From CAWJHE01 sp963842455 (GTDB lineage: Bacteria > Chloroflexota > Anaerolineae > Anaerolineales > UBA4823): a stretch of DNA of 64,000 bases. Positions 15,499-24,891 of this stretch are shown piece after piece. The notes below the pieces were generated by a model. It was not told the DNA's origin. It saw nothing but the letters and a program-made list of their open reading frames with translations, and made no database searches. A program made the translations under genes and the position numbers. Each line of letters begins with the position of its first letter. Positions within the stretch are counted from its first letter, which is position 1. Where the stretch lies: the NCBI GenBank assembly GCA_963842455.1, contig CAWJHE010000017.1, positions 944,340 through 1,008,339 of the forward strand, read 5' to 3'.

Positions 15499-16782
15499 AT
15501 GAAAGTAAAGAATCTTTCAAAAGGGATGATAGGCGTATTGCGTGAATATGCTTCCCAGCTGAAGTCATTCAGTCCAAATGCACGCCTGTACCTGTTTAGT
15601 GTAATTGTCACAGGTGCAGCTATGGGAGTGTTCCGGTTATTATTTAACTTTTATGTCCTTAGCTTGGGATACGATGAAGCCTTGTTGGGTAAATTGGTCA
15701 CCACCAACAGCTTAACCGCATTGATTATCGCACTCCCTAGCGGTTACTTGGCTGATCGTATGGGCAGAAAAAATGCTTTGATTGGATCGGGTATTTTATC
15801 TGGCTTGTCGATCTTGGGTATGTTCCTTTGGCCAGTCGTATCCGTATTTTACATTACCAATGTTCTTTCTGGGCTGGCGCAAAGCTTAGGGGCTGTAACC
15901 ATGGGACCGTTCCTGATGGAAAATAGCGGCGAACATGAGCGTACCTATTTATTTAGTTTTAGCTCAGGATTGCAGATGGCTTCGGCTTCGGTGGGTAATT
16001 GGATTGGAGGGTTTTTACCTACCTGGATTTCGACAGTGCGTAATGTTGAACCAACCCATAGCTCAGCTTATGGCGGGGCAATCCTGGTTGTGTCTATCTC
16101 GATTTTTCTCGCTCTCTTGCCCCTGTTTTTTTTGCGGACCCCGCACTTGTCTTCTGGAGAGCGTTCTTTATTTACACCCATTCAATATGCCGCAGAGAAC
16201 CCAGGAATGTTGTCACGCCTGATCTTGCCCATGCTGCTAACCTCCATAGGGGCGGGATTGATCATGCCTTTTATGAACGTTTTTTACAGGCAGGTTCACT
16301 CCCAACCTGATCCGGTTATTGGAACCCTGTTTGCTTGGGGGTCACTGGCTATGGGTTTAGGTCTTCTGGTAGCGCCGCCATTGGCCGAGCGCTTTGGGAA
16401 GATCAAGTTCGTCGTCATTAGCCAGGGTTTATCCATACCATTCCTAATTCTGCTCGGATATGCTCCCTGGTTCTGGCTCAGTGCGGCTGCTTATTACTTT
16501 CGTGTGGCGTTAATGAATATGAGTGGACCGGTGTACCAGACATTTGTGATGGAACAGGTGGACGCTAGTGCTCGGGCGACGATTGCCAGTTTAGTCAGCA
16601 TGTCTTGGAATTTTGGTTGGGCTTTCAGCCCCATGATTAGCGGCTGGCTGCAAGTGCGTTATGGCTTTGGGCCGGTGTTTTTAGGTACAATTGTGCTTTA
16701 CATCATCTCGGTTTGGTTGTATTATGCATTCTTCTGGGGCAGAAAAGCCACGATTCAAACAACCCCACAATCAGGAGATTAA
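15499..16782 (+). CDS. MFS transporter
   Basis: 427 aa with about 12 membrane segments and the MFS loop motif SGYLADRMGRKNAL between segments 2 and 3. The second half repeats the pattern with a weaker loop (LAERFGKIKFV). The start lies 6 bp after the regulator stop without a clear Shine-Dalgarno, so translation is probably coupled. Pairing with an ArsR-type regulator suggests a drug or metabolite exporter; the substrate cannot be read from sequence. Confidence 0.85.
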   Translation: MKVKNLSKGMIGVLREYASQLKSFSPNARLYLFSVIVTGAAMGVFRLLFNFYVLSLGYDEALLGKLVTTNSLTALIIALPSGYLADRMGRKNALIGSGILSGLSILGMFLWPVVSVFYITNVLSGLAQSLGAVTMGPFLMENSGEHERTYLFSFSSGLQMASASVGNWIGGFLPTWISTVRNVEPTHSSAYGGAILVVSISIFLALLPLFFLRTPHLSSGERSLFTPIQYAAENPGMLSRLILPMLLTSIGAGLIMPFMNVFYRQVHSQPDPVIGTLFAWGSLAMGLGLLVAPPLAERFGKIKFVVISQGLSIPFLILLGYAPWFWLSAAAYYFRVALMNMSGPVYQTFVMEQVDASARATIASLVSMSWNFGWAFSPMISGWLQVRYGFGPVFLGTIVLYIISVWLYYAFFWGRKATIQTTPQSGD

Positions 16783-16807
16783 GCATTGCTACTTTGGCTA
16801 GAAAACC

Positions 16808-17566
16808 ATGAAGAACAAATTGATTAAAAGCTTCGGAATCATACTTTTTTGCATCACCTTTTTGCTTGGGGCAACCTATAATACAATCGCCTTTTGGAGA
16901 GACTTGGAAGGAATGTCTTTTTGGGGGTACCCAGAATCTACCAGTTTTGATTCCAAGATTGAGACAGATGGACGGTTACACCATTTAATCTGCCCGGTTT
17001 TATTAACATCTTCGGAAACTGCATCAGTTAAGATAAAAGTCAGTAACCCAAAAGATTTTCCGATAAGTCCTGCCATTCAAGCGAACTTAAGCAATCCTGG
17101 GGAGCCGGATAATCTCATTCGCGATAAACAGACATTGTCTCTTGAGCCGGGGCAAACAGTCGAATTAAGTTGGCAAGTTGGAAAATCCAATATCCTGTTT
17201 GGCAGGGTGATCTTTGTCAGGATCTATTTCTTTCAATCCGCCTATCACCCCCCGTCCGCTACAGCACATTGCGGTATTATGGTCAGGGATTTAGGAAACC
17301 TTAACAGCGCGCAGCTTTCTTTACTTGTAATTATTGCCAGCATTGCTGGCATGATTATCAGCAGCCTGATCTGGTGGTGGGCAGCTCAATCGAGTGTTCT
17401 AAATCTTAATAAAATAACAAGTATGTTGTTGTGGTTGATTGCACTCACGATTACGACCATGATTGCCAATTTTCTTGGCTCGATGTTAATGGCCGGTTTG
17501 CTTGTGTTGCTGACGATTCTATCGGTTTTGGCTATTATTGAGGCTTTACTACTTAACCGTGTCTAG
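16808..17566 (+). CDS. Membrane protein of unknown function, 252 aa
   Basis: One N-terminal membrane segment (residues 8-28), an extracytoplasmic part of about 135 residues of beta-rich character (pattern SVKIKVSNPKDFPISPAI, EPGQTVELSWQV, resembling an Ig-like fold), then three C-terminal membrane segments (from residue 167 on). It lies 25 bp after the MFS gene and may be the last gene of that operon. No strong Shine-Dalgarno is seen. Confidence 0.6.
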   Translation: MKNKLIKSFGIILFCITFLLGATYNTIAFWRDLEGMSFWGYPESTSFDSKIETDGRLHHLICPVLLTSSETASVKIKVSNPKDFPISPAIQANLSNPGEPDNLIRDKQTLSLEPGQTVELSWQVGKSNILFGRVIFVRIYFFQSAYHPPSATAHCGIMVRDLGNLNSAQLSLLVIIASIAGMIISSLIWWWAAQSSVLNLNKITSMLLWLIALTITTMIANFLGSMLMAGLLVLLTILSVLAIIEALLLNRV

Positions 17567-17707
17567 ATTTTACTGAAAATTATCTTGTAACCTTTTCCCC
17601 CGAATAGCATCTAGTAGATAGTTTAGCTTTCTCTTTCAATTTTCTTGTATTAAATGACATCAGATGACTTTGGTACGCGATCAAAAAATTATTGGAGGTT
17701 ATGAATT

Positions 17708-18100
17708 ATGGAAATGGTTATTGATTTTCCCGGTGGGTCGAGAGTAGATGCCCATTTTGGTCCTTTTACAGTTATGACAGATCAGCCGCCACAGGCAAGC
17801 GCTCCGACTCCATTTGCGACCTTCCTGGCATCTATTGGTACTTGTGCAGGTATTTATGTTCTAGGTTTTTGCCAGCAACGGGGGTTGCCCACTGATGGGA
17901 TCCGCATCGTGCAACGGATGCATGCCGATCGCTTTAGTGGCATGATCGGAAAGATTGATCTGGAGATTCAGGTTCCACCAACATTCCCGGAAAAATATAC
18001 CCAGGCATTGATACGGGCTGCTGAAATGTGCGCAGTTAAAAAACATTTCGAACGTCCCCCTCAATTCGATGTGTCCACTGTTGTTGTAGAGACGGCTTAG
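17708..18100 (+). CDS. OsmC family protein
   Basis: 130 aa. OsmC proteins reduce organic hydroperoxides with two redox cysteines. Both are present, in the segments FLASIGTCAGIYVLGF and AAEMCAVKKHF, at the expected spacing. The characteristic early strands (GGSRVDAHFGPFTVMTDQP) also match. GGAGG lies nine bases before the ATG. Shorter than Ohr/OsmC of E. coli, it fits the YhfA/YeeD-like group. The physiological substrate is unknown. Confidence 0.8.
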   Translation: MEMVIDFPGGSRVDAHFGPFTVMTDQPPQASAPTPFATFLASIGTCAGIYVLGFCQQRGLPTDGIRIVQRMHADRFSGMIGKIDLEIQVPPTFPEKYTQALIRAAEMCAVKKHFERPPQFDVSTVVVETA

Positions 18101-18126
18101 AAAAAAGAAATTGTTGTTTATGAGAA

Positions 18127-18152
18127 AAGGGCTGCCCATAAGGGCAGCCCTT
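18127..18152. terminator. Terminator between convergent osmC-like gene and glgC
   Basis: AAGGGCTGCCC ATAA GGGCAGCCCTT, 11-bp stem. On the minus strand it is followed by TTTTCTC, a good U tract for glgC; on the plus strand the tail is weak. Confidence 0.75.
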
Positions 18153-18158
18153 ACTCGA

Positions 18159-19418
18159 TTAATCAGGACCGATATATGTACCAGGATATAAAACCGTACT
18201 TTTAGGAATGACAACAATTCCATCCTGAACAACCCAATTGCCTTTGTCAAGTTCCACCCCGCGCGGGAAAGGTTTAATAATTACACCCTCGCCAATGCGG
18301 GCATTTTTATCGATGATTGCACCTTCAATCTGACAATTTGCCCCGATTCCGAGGGGAATATTACCGGGGATGCTTTCATTGGGTGAATCGTAATAATCTG
18401 AGCCCATCACAATACTTTTATCGATACGGGCTCCATCGGAAATTTGGCTGCGTAACCCGATAACAGAATTGGTGATTTTCGCTTTGCGTATCTGGCAACC
18501 TTCAGCCAGCAAAACATTGGTCAGGGTTGCGCCATCGATGATGGACCCAGGCAGAAAACGAGCCCTGGTATAGATTGGGCGGATAGGATCATAAAAGTTG
18601 AAGGGAGATTCAGGTTTTGCCAGCAATAGATTGGTTTCATAAAAACTTCGGATTGTTCCGATATCTTCCCAATAATCATCAAAATCGTAACCGAACACCT
18701 TGTATGAAGACAGAGAATTAGGGATTATTTGCCCGCCAAAATCTACATGGCTGGTATCTTCGAGTAAGTCGATCAATACCGGAGTATTGAACAAGTAAAT
18801 TCCCATGGATCCCAGATAGGGTCGTTCCGGCTCATCACGGCTGACAAACTGTGCCAGGATTTCTGGATCGCGAGGTTTTTCCACAAAAGATTCTATCCGG
18901 AAATCCGGATTCCGTTTCAACAAGCCAAAGCGAAAGGCTTCTGTAGCAAGTACGGGTTGAACAGCAACCGTGATATCTGCCTTGTTTTCCCAATGGAAGG
19001 CAGCCATAGCTGCGTAATTCATACGGTAGAGGTGATCGCCCGCCAGGATCAATACAAAATCAGTTTGAGTAGCTTTAATTTCAAAGAGCTGTTTTCGGAC
19101 AGCATCAGCCGTACCGGTATACCAATCTGTGCTACGTGGAGTTTGTTCTGCGGCCAGGATTTGCACATAACCCTGGTGGAAAGCGTCAAAATTATAAGTT
19201 TGGGTAATATGGCGATGGAGGGAAACAGAATTGAATTGGGTCAGCACAGCAATTCGTTGGATGCCTGAATTGATACAATTACTGATTGGAACATCGATTA
19301 ATCGATATTTTCCTGCAATCGGTACCGCAGGCTTTGATCGTTGCTTGGTGAGGGGGTATAATCGTTTACCGACACCCCCACCTAAGATCACAGCGAGAAT
19401 TTGATCTAAGGATTGCAT
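18159..19418 (-). CDS. glgC: Glucose-1-phosphate adenylyltransferase
   Basis: 419 aa, full length. It makes ADP-glucose, the glycogen precursor. Signatures: ILGGGVGKRLYPLTKQRSKPAVP (substrate and regulator region), VLILAGDHLYRMNY, IESFVEKP, and GSMGIYLFN. The C-terminal third is a left-handed beta helix of hexapeptide repeats (IGANCQIEGAIIDKNARIGE). GAGGAG lies upstream of the ATG. A TATAAT at 19468-19473 (minus) could be its -10 box, although the -35 is weak. It stands alone, away from glgA and glgB. Confidence 0.95.
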   Translation of the reverse strand: MQSLDQILAVILGGGVGKRLYPLTKQRSKPAVPIAGKYRLIDVPISNCINSGIQRIAVLTQFNSVSLHRHITQTYNFDAFHQGYVQILAAEQTPRSTDWYTGTADAVRKQLFEIKATQTDFVLILAGDHLYRMNYAAMAAFHWENKADITVAVQPVLATEAFRFGLLKRNPDFRIESFVEKPRDPEILAQFVSRDEPERPYLGSMGIYLFNTPVLIDLLEDTSHVDFGGQIIPNSLSSYKVFGYDFDDYWEDIGTIRSFYETNLLLAKPESPFNFYDPIRPIYTRARFLPGSIIDGATLTNVLLAEGCQIRKAKITNSVIGLRSQISDGARIDKSIVMGSDYYDSPNESIPGNIPLGIGANCQIEGAIIDKNARIGEGVIIKPFPRGVELDKGNWVVQDGIVVIPKSTVLYPGTYIGPD

Positions 19419-19532
19419 CTAAAAGCTCCTCTCGAACTGATAATCGAATAAGATACACCTTCCATTGATTATAGGTGATTGTAGGTTCCAGGGGAAGGTA
19501 TTGTTCCTAGAAAAGAGCCATGAAAAGGAGGC

Positions 19533-20429
19533 GTGATAAATCAGAATTCTAGAGAAATAACAGCCAGGGCTTATGAGACCCTGCTAACGAATTTTGTCGA
19601 TTGGGCGCAAGATCAGGATGATATCCGTTCAGCCATGGTGATTGGTTCTCGAGCGCGTGCGGATCATCCAGCCGATGAATTTTCTGACCTGGATTTATCC
19701 ATATTTGTGAAAAACCCTCCAATTTTCCTGGATAATCCGGATTGGCTGCTAAAGATTGGCGTTCCCTGGCTGACATTTGTCGAGCGTACTGGTGATCGCC
19801 AGCACTGGGAGCGGCGTTGTCTTTTTGAAGGTGGCTTGGATGTGGATTTTGCTTTTGTACCCTCAACCCTGGTGATTGAAATGGTTGAAGATGGCTTATC
19901 TCCAGAAATCGGAGATGTCTTCAAGCGGGGATATAAAATTCTTTTTGATAAAGACAATTTACTCGAGCGGGTGTCTTTTGAAACAGGCAGCCAAAAGCTA
20001 AAACCGCCTTTTGATGAGAAAGCCTTCTTAGATATCGTCAACGATTTTTGGTATCATTCAGTTTGGACAGCTAAGCACTTACGCCGAGGTGAATTATGGT
20101 GGGCGAAAGAATGCTGTGATAGTTATCTGAAGGGTTTGCTGCGTAGGGTGATGGAATGGCAAGCCCAAGCAACCTCCAGCCAGGATAAAGATACCTGGAT
20201 GCGGGGGCGTTTTCTGGAAGAATGGGTTGACCCACGAGCCTTGCAAGCTCTTAAAACCGTTTTTGCCAGTTATGATCTTGAAGATGTTTGGCGAGCTTTA
20301 TTGGAAACGATGGATTTATTTGAATGGATGTCTCTGGAAGTTGTAAAACTGCAAAGAATTTCCTATCCAGAAACAGGTGTTTCAAAGTCAAAAGCTTTTG
20401 TCGTCCAACTTTACCAACAGCGCAGGTAA
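19533..20429 (+). CDS. Aminoglycoside 6-adenylyltransferase-like protein
   Basis: 298 aa. The nucleotidyltransferase site is visible near residues 35-57: MVIGSRARADHPADEFSDLDLSIF (GSRAR...SDxDL). The remaining sequence has the AadK/ANT(6) pattern (DVDFAFVP, then WWAKECCDSYLKGLL). Members modify streptomycin, but many environmental homologues have no proven resistance role. The only available start is GTG at 19533, one base after AGGAGG, an unusually short spacing. Confidence 0.75.
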   Translation: MINQNSREITARAYETLLTNFVDWAQDQDDIRSAMVIGSRARADHPADEFSDLDLSIFVKNPPIFLDNPDWLLKIGVPWLTFVERTGDRQHWERRCLFEGGLDVDFAFVPSTLVIEMVEDGLSPEIGDVFKRGYKILFDKDNLLERVSFETGSQKLKPPFDEKAFLDIVNDFWYHSVWTAKHLRRGELWWAKECCDSYLKGLLRRVMEWQAQATSSQDKDTWMRGRFLEEWVDPRALQALKTVFASYDLEDVWRALLETMDLFEWMSLEVVKLQRISYPETGVSKSKAFVVQLYQQRR

Positions 20430-20464
20430 ACAAAAAAGTTGACCGTTTAGTCAACTCTCTTGGA

Positions 20465-20546
<82 letters not shown>

Positions 20547-20644
20547 TAAACGATTTCTGGATTGCGGCTATAGTATATCGAAAGATAGACAGCAGGTCAA
20601 GGACCAGAAATGGCAGTTTTCGCTCGCGGGTGATTATCTTCCTG

Positions 20645-20653
20645 TGATAGAAT
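20645..20653 (+). promoter_or_regulatory. Extended -10 promoter of ychF (leaderless)
   Basis: TGA-TAGAAT forms an extended -10; the box ends 8 nt before the ATG at 20662, so the transcript would start at or just before the ATG. No Shine-Dalgarno is present. Confidence 0.4.
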
Positions 20654-20661
20654 ACTCGGTT

Positions 20662-21732
20662 ATGCGTTTAGGAATCATTGGTTTATCTCAATCAGGCAAG
20701 ACAACTGTATTTAATGCCCTAACCCGCGGTGACCAGCCAATCACGGTCAGCGGGGGCAGATTTGACGTCCACACAGCCGTTGTGGACGTTCCAGACCCGC
20801 GTGTAGATCAACTCTCGAAGTTATTTGAACCGGGTAAGACCACCTATGCCAAAGTAACTTATGCGGATATTGCCGGTTTAGAAGGCAGCGCCAATAAAAG
20901 TGGCCTCTCTGGTCCTTTGCTCAACCAGCTTACCCAAATGGATGGGTTTGTACATGTGGTTCGGTGTTTTGAGAATCCAAGCGTGCCTCACCCACTTGGG
21001 TCGGTTGATCCACAGCGCGATATTTCCCTGATGGATGCAGAATTATTATTAAATGATCTGATTTCTGTGGAGCGGAAGCTGGAGCGTCTTTCAGATGAAC
21101 GAAAAAAAGGCGCTGGAAGAGACAAAGCTCAGATAGAAAGGGAAATTTCACTTTTCGAAAGATTACGAGCAGTATTGTCACAGGAAATGCCATTGCGAGA
21201 AATGGAGCTTTCAACTGAGGAAGAAAAATTACTCAGTGGCTTTGGATTCCTTTCCAGAAAACCAGTTCTGCTGTTGCTAAACTTATCCGATGGCCAAACT
21301 GCACCTCAGATTTCGTATATTTCACAACACAGTGTTGTTGTTCCTCTGCAAGGGAAGCTGGAAATGGAGCTGGCTCAATTAGAGCCTGAGGACGCAGCCA
21401 TCTTTATGGACGAGTATCAAATTGAGACCCTGGGTTTATACCGGGTTATCAGTCTTTCTTATGAATTACTGGGTTTACAATCCTTTTTTACGGTTGGGAA
21501 AGACGAAGTGCGCGCCTGGACGGTTCAGCGTGGCGCCCTTGCGCCTGAAGCTGCCGGTGTTATCCATTCTGATCTGCAGAAGGGTTTTATTCGAGCTGAA
21601 GTAGTCGGCTATGAGGATTTAATTTCATTGGGCGGCCTGGCAGAGGCGCGATCAAAAGGAAAACTACGTTTGGAAGGTAAGGAATATCTGGTGCAGGATG
21701 GCGAAATCTTGCACGTAAGGTTCAATCTTTAG
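20662..21732 (+). CDS. ychF: Redox-regulated ATPase/GTPase YchF (OBG family)
   Basis: 356 aa. P-loop LSQSGKTT near the N-terminus, switch region VDVPDPRVDQLSKLFEPGKTTYAKVTYADIAGL typical of YchF, and a C-terminal TGS domain (LGLQSFFTVGKDEVRAWTVQRG). YchF binds ribosomes and usually prefers ATP. The motif that normally reads NKxD is atypical (LLNLSD), as in YchF. A longer open frame from 20464 runs through the tRNA and is discarded. The next gene starts 14 nt after the stop. Confidence 0.92.
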   Translation: MRLGIIGLSQSGKTTVFNALTRGDQPITVSGGRFDVHTAVVDVPDPRVDQLSKLFEPGKTTYAKVTYADIAGLEGSANKSGLSGPLLNQLTQMDGFVHVVRCFENPSVPHPLGSVDPQRDISLMDAELLLNDLISVERKLERLSDERKKGAGRDKAQIEREISLFERLRAVLSQEMPLREMELSTEEEKLLSGFGFLSRKPVLLLLNLSDGQTAPQISYISQHSVVVPLQGKLEMELAQLEPEDAAIFMDEYQIETLGLYRVISLSYELLGLQSFFTVGKDEVRAWTVQRGALAPEAAGVIHSDLQKGFIRAEVVGYEDLISLGGLAEARSKGKLRLEGKEYLVQDGEILHVRFNL

Positions 21733-21746
21733 AGCAGGAGGATAAG

Positions 21747-23522
21747 ATGAGCAAGACCTATCAGCAAATGCCATGGAGTTTGGATGACCTTTTCGATTCT
21801 CATGATGGTCCGGCGATGCGTGCAGCTTTTACAGCCTTGGACTCAGCAGTTTCTACTTTAGAGCAACATAGATCCCTATTATCGGACGATATTTCTGAAG
21901 AGCAATTTTTGAAGCTTGTGGGCGAATTAGAGCAAATTAACCGGCAAGGCGCCAGAGTGTATGGATTTGCCAGCTTGTGGTTTGCTGCTGACACTCAGAA
22001 CCAAAATGCTCAAACATTTATGGCGCGTGTGCAACAGAAAATGGCGGATTTTGAAAACCGCTCCCTGTTTTTTAGCCTATGGTGGAAAGGGTTGGCGCAA
22101 TCTGAAGCGGATCGTTTAATGGCTGTGTCTGGTGATTATCGATATTGGCTCGAAGAAATGCGCCATTTCAAACCCCATACCCTTTCAGAGCCTGAAGAAA
22201 AGATTGTCAACACCAAGAATACGACCGGTGTGCAGGCATTTCATAACCTGTATGACGCAATCACCAACCGCTATGTCTACAAGTTAACCATCGATGGCGA
22301 GGAAAAAGAGCTCACTCGCGGTGAAGTGATGGTTTATGCCCGGCATTACAACCCAGATTTACGCGCTCAGGCCTACCAGGAACTTTATCGAGTTTATGGG
22401 CAGGATGGCCCGATTCTGGGGCAGATTTACCAAACCCTGGTGCGGGATTGGCGGAACGAACAGATACAGATGCGCCAGTTTTCCAGCCCGATTTCGGCCA
22501 GAAACTTGATTAACGATATTCCTGATGAGGTCGTATCTACCCTTTTAGACGTATGCCAGGAAAACGCGGTAATGTTCCAGCGCTACTTCCGCCTCAAAGC
22601 GCGATTATTGGGGATGGAGCGTCTGCGTCGTTATGATGTATATGCGCCGATTGCTCGTTCGGATAAAACTTTTGCGTTTGAATCGGCTGCACAGCTGGTT
22701 TTAGACTCTTTTAACCAGTTTGAACCCAAAGTTGCGGAACTGGCGCAGTTAATTTTTGATGAGAACCACCTGGATAGTGAAGTTCGCAAGGGAAAACGCG
22801 GTGGGGCTTTTTGTGCTACCATAACCCCCGACCTATCTCCTTGGGTTTTGGTTAATTACCAGGGACGTCCGGATGATGTTGCCACCCTGGCGCATGAGTT
22901 GGGCCATGGTATCCATGCACTGCTAGCCTCTCACCACAGCTATTTCACTCAACATGCCTGCCTACCCCTGGCAGAAACAGCCTCGACATTTGGGGAAATG
23001 ATGCTGGTGGATCGCCTGTTAGCCGAAGAAACGGACGAAGGTGTACGCCGAGATTTACTCTTCCGCCAGGTAGATGATGCCTATGCAACCATTCTGCGCC
23101 AATCCTTCTTTGCCTTGTTTGAGAGGCAGGCTCATGAGATGATCGAGCAAGGGGCTTCGGTCGATGAACTGGCTGATGCTTACCTGGCGAACCTCAAGAC
23201 CCAGTTTGGCGACGCTGTGGATGTCAGCGATGAATTCCGCTGGGAATGGATTTCTATTCCACATATTTATCAGGTGCCCTTTTATGTGTATGCATACACC
23301 TTCGGTCAGCTTTTAGTTCTGTCACTGTACCAACAGTTCAAAGAAGAAGGGGAGAGTTTTAAGCCGCGTTACCTGAAACTCCTGGCAGCCGGAGGTTCTG
23401 AAGCGCCAGTTAAATTACTCTCGGAAGCCGGGATTGATGTCTACCAGAAGGAATTCTGGCAGGGAGGCTTTGATGTAATCAGCCGCCTGGTCGACCAGTT
23501 GGAACAGCTTGCTTCTGCCTGA
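21747..23522 (+). CDS. pepF: Oligoendopeptidase F family (M3) metallopeptidase
   Basis: 591 aa, full length for PepF. The zinc site is HELGH in TLAHELGHGIHALLA, with the third ligand Glu in ETASTFGEMM. Cytosolic cleavage of oligopeptides of about 7-17 residues is the family role. GGAGG lies upstream of the ATG. It probably forms an operon with ychF (14-nt gap) and the DhaL-like gene behind it. Confidence 0.92.
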   Translation: MSKTYQQMPWSLDDLFDSHDGPAMRAAFTALDSAVSTLEQHRSLLSDDISEEQFLKLVGELEQINRQGARVYGFASLWFAADTQNQNAQTFMARVQQKMADFENRSLFFSLWWKGLAQSEADRLMAVSGDYRYWLEEMRHFKPHTLSEPEEKIVNTKNTTGVQAFHNLYDAITNRYVYKLTIDGEEKELTRGEVMVYARHYNPDLRAQAYQELYRVYGQDGPILGQIYQTLVRDWRNEQIQMRQFSSPISARNLINDIPDEVVSTLLDVCQENAVMFQRYFRLKARLLGMERLRRYDVYAPIARSDKTFAFESAAQLVLDSFNQFEPKVAELAQLIFDENHLDSEVRKGKRGGAFCATITPDLSPWVLVNYQGRPDDVATLAHELGHGIHALLASHHSYFTQHACLPLAETASTFGEMMLVDRLLAEETDEGVRRDLLFRQVDDAYATILRQSFFALFERQAHEMIEQGASVDELADAYLANLKTQFGDAVDVSDEFRWEWISIPHIYQVPFYVYAYTFGQLLVLSLYQQFKEEGESFKPRYLKLLAAGGSEAPVKLLSEAGIDVYQKEFWQGGFDVISRLVDQLEQLASA

Positions 23523-23526
23523 TTTC

Positions 23527-24216
23527 ATGGACCCAATATTAGCTCAGGTTTTTGAAGCGGTCCTGCAGGCTGTTCGAGAGAAACAACCTGATTTCAATCA
23601 GGCGGATGCACAAAATCACAACCATGGAGACCACATGGTTGAAATATTTCAGTTGGCTGTAGCGACTTTAAGTGAGTTGAAACAAGAAAGCCTTTCAGAA
23701 TCGATGCTGAGAACAGGATTGGTTCTAAGAAAGCTGGAAGGAAACGGCTCGGCCAGGGTTTATGCCGATGGCTTGGTTGCATTCGCACAAAAACTCGAAC
23801 AATATGCGGTTGGGCAAGCTGAATTGGTCCGCTTTGTGCGAAAAAAGCTAGCAGATGATGGATCAAATAAAGCGATTGCCGGCAAGCTGTTGGATGACCC
23901 CCAAAGTACACAAGACGACCGCTCCGGTCAGATCCTGAAGGCACTTGTGGAAGGGTTATCAGCCTGGAAGCAGATGGATAGTGGATTGCATGCTCAGGGG
24001 CGTGTTTTAGATATAGGCGCTTTATTTGAGCTGGGCATCATCTATTTTCAGGCAAAGCAGCGTAATGGGAGCAATATCGAGATTCTTGCGGATGCTGCTG
24101 TTAGCGCTAGCCCTTTGAATCAAAGCAATCATCGTGCGCTTTCGGGGAAAATAGCCATTCAGGCGTTTCTTATGGCTTTGGCAGCCTACGAGCCAGGGGA
24201 TGCAGCCAACACATAG
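23527..24216 (+). CDS. Helical protein, possibly DhaL/DAK2-like
   Basis: I use ATG at 23527, 4 nt after the pepF stop; a TTG at 23509 would overlap pepF. 229 aa, mainly helical. The segment NQADAQNHNHGDHMVEIFQLA resembles the Asp/His-rich nucleotide/Mg site of DhaL (DAK2) proteins, although the canonical aspartates are partly replaced by His. The repeat-like helices that follow also fit that fold. The assignment is tentative; it could be an unrelated helical protein. No own Shine-Dalgarno, so translation is probably coupled to pepF. Confidence 0.5.
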   Translation: MDPILAQVFEAVLQAVREKQPDFNQADAQNHNHGDHMVEIFQLAVATLSELKQESLSESMLRTGLVLRKLEGNGSARVYADGLVAFAQKLEQYAVGQAELVRFVRKKLADDGSNKAIAGKLLDDPQSTQDDRSGQILKALVEGLSAWKQMDSGLHAQGRVLDIGALFELGIIYFQAKQRNGSNIEILADAAVSASPLNQSNHRALSGKIAIQAFLMALAAYEPGDAANT

Positions 24217-24250
24217 AAGGCCCCGGTTTGCCTGAGAAGAGATGATATGA

Positions 24251-24274
24251 AGAGCTCCTGTCACCAGGAGCTCT
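24251..24274. terminator. Terminator between convergent DhaL-like gene and ssb
   Basis: AGAGCTCCTG TCAC CAGGAGCTCT, 10-bp perfect stem, with a short T-containing tail (GTTTCAT) on the plus strand. Confidence 0.65.
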
Positions 24275-24292
24275 GTTTCATAGGATAGTTAG

Positions 24293-24676
24293 TTAAAAGG
24301 GAAATTCTTCTTCATCGACGGTTTCGATGAAGGGTTCTTCTTCTTCCTGCTTGCGATCTAGCATTTGCATTTGTTGGGCAACGACTTTGGTGAAGTATCG
24401 TTTTTCGCCACCCTGCTCATATTGGTCGGTCTGCAGGCGACCTTCAATAAAGACCAGCCGGCCTGTGCTCAGATAATTTTGACATATTTCACCCAGTCGC
24501 CCCCAAGCTTCAATGTTAATCCACTCGGTTGACTCCTTCTGTTCTCCTTCGGCATTTCTCCAGCTCCTGTTCACGGCTACCCTAAAGGATGTCACTTTTT
24601 TCCCGGAGGGTGTGTATCGTGTCTCAGGATCTTTTCCTAATCTTCCAATCAGTTGTACTCGGTTAAGTGATGGCAT
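24293..24676 (-). CDS. ssb: Single-stranded DNA-binding protein
   Basis: 127 aa. OB-fold signature: LNRVQLIGRLGKDPETRYTPSG, VTSFRVAVNRSW, EWINIEAWGRLGE, GRLVFIEGRLQTDQY. The acidic tail ends EEEFPF, close to the DDDIPF protein-recruitment tip. It is short because the Gly/Pro-rich linker is almost absent. GGAG precedes the ATG. It stands alone, not with rpsF or rpsR. Confidence 0.95.
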   Translation of the reverse strand: MPSLNRVQLIGRLGKDPETRYTPSGKKVTSFRVAVNRSWRNAEGEQKESTEWINIEAWGRLGEICQNYLSTGRLVFIEGRLQTDQYEQGGEKRYFTKVVAQQMQMLDRKQEEEEPFIETVDEEEFPF

Positions 24677-24725
24677 CTCCTTCTCCTTGTAAAAACGAAA
24701 AAATGAAGGTGTATGTTATAAAGTT

Positions 24726-24753
24726 AGTTTAGCGCGCCTTGATTAAAAGTCAA
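24726..24753 (-). promoter_or_regulatory. ssb promoter
   Basis: Minus strand: TTGACT, 16-nt spacer, TAAACT, about 50 nt upstream of the ssb ATG. Confidence 0.45.
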
Positions 24754-24891
24754 GTATCAGTTGCGTTAAATTTAAGGCTAGTAAATAGTTGCAATCTTCA
24801 ATAATCGCTGGTATGCTTATCAAAGATTGTGTATTGAGTCCAGGAATCTCTCGATTATACAATATTATTAGCAAAAACATTGGAGTGCACA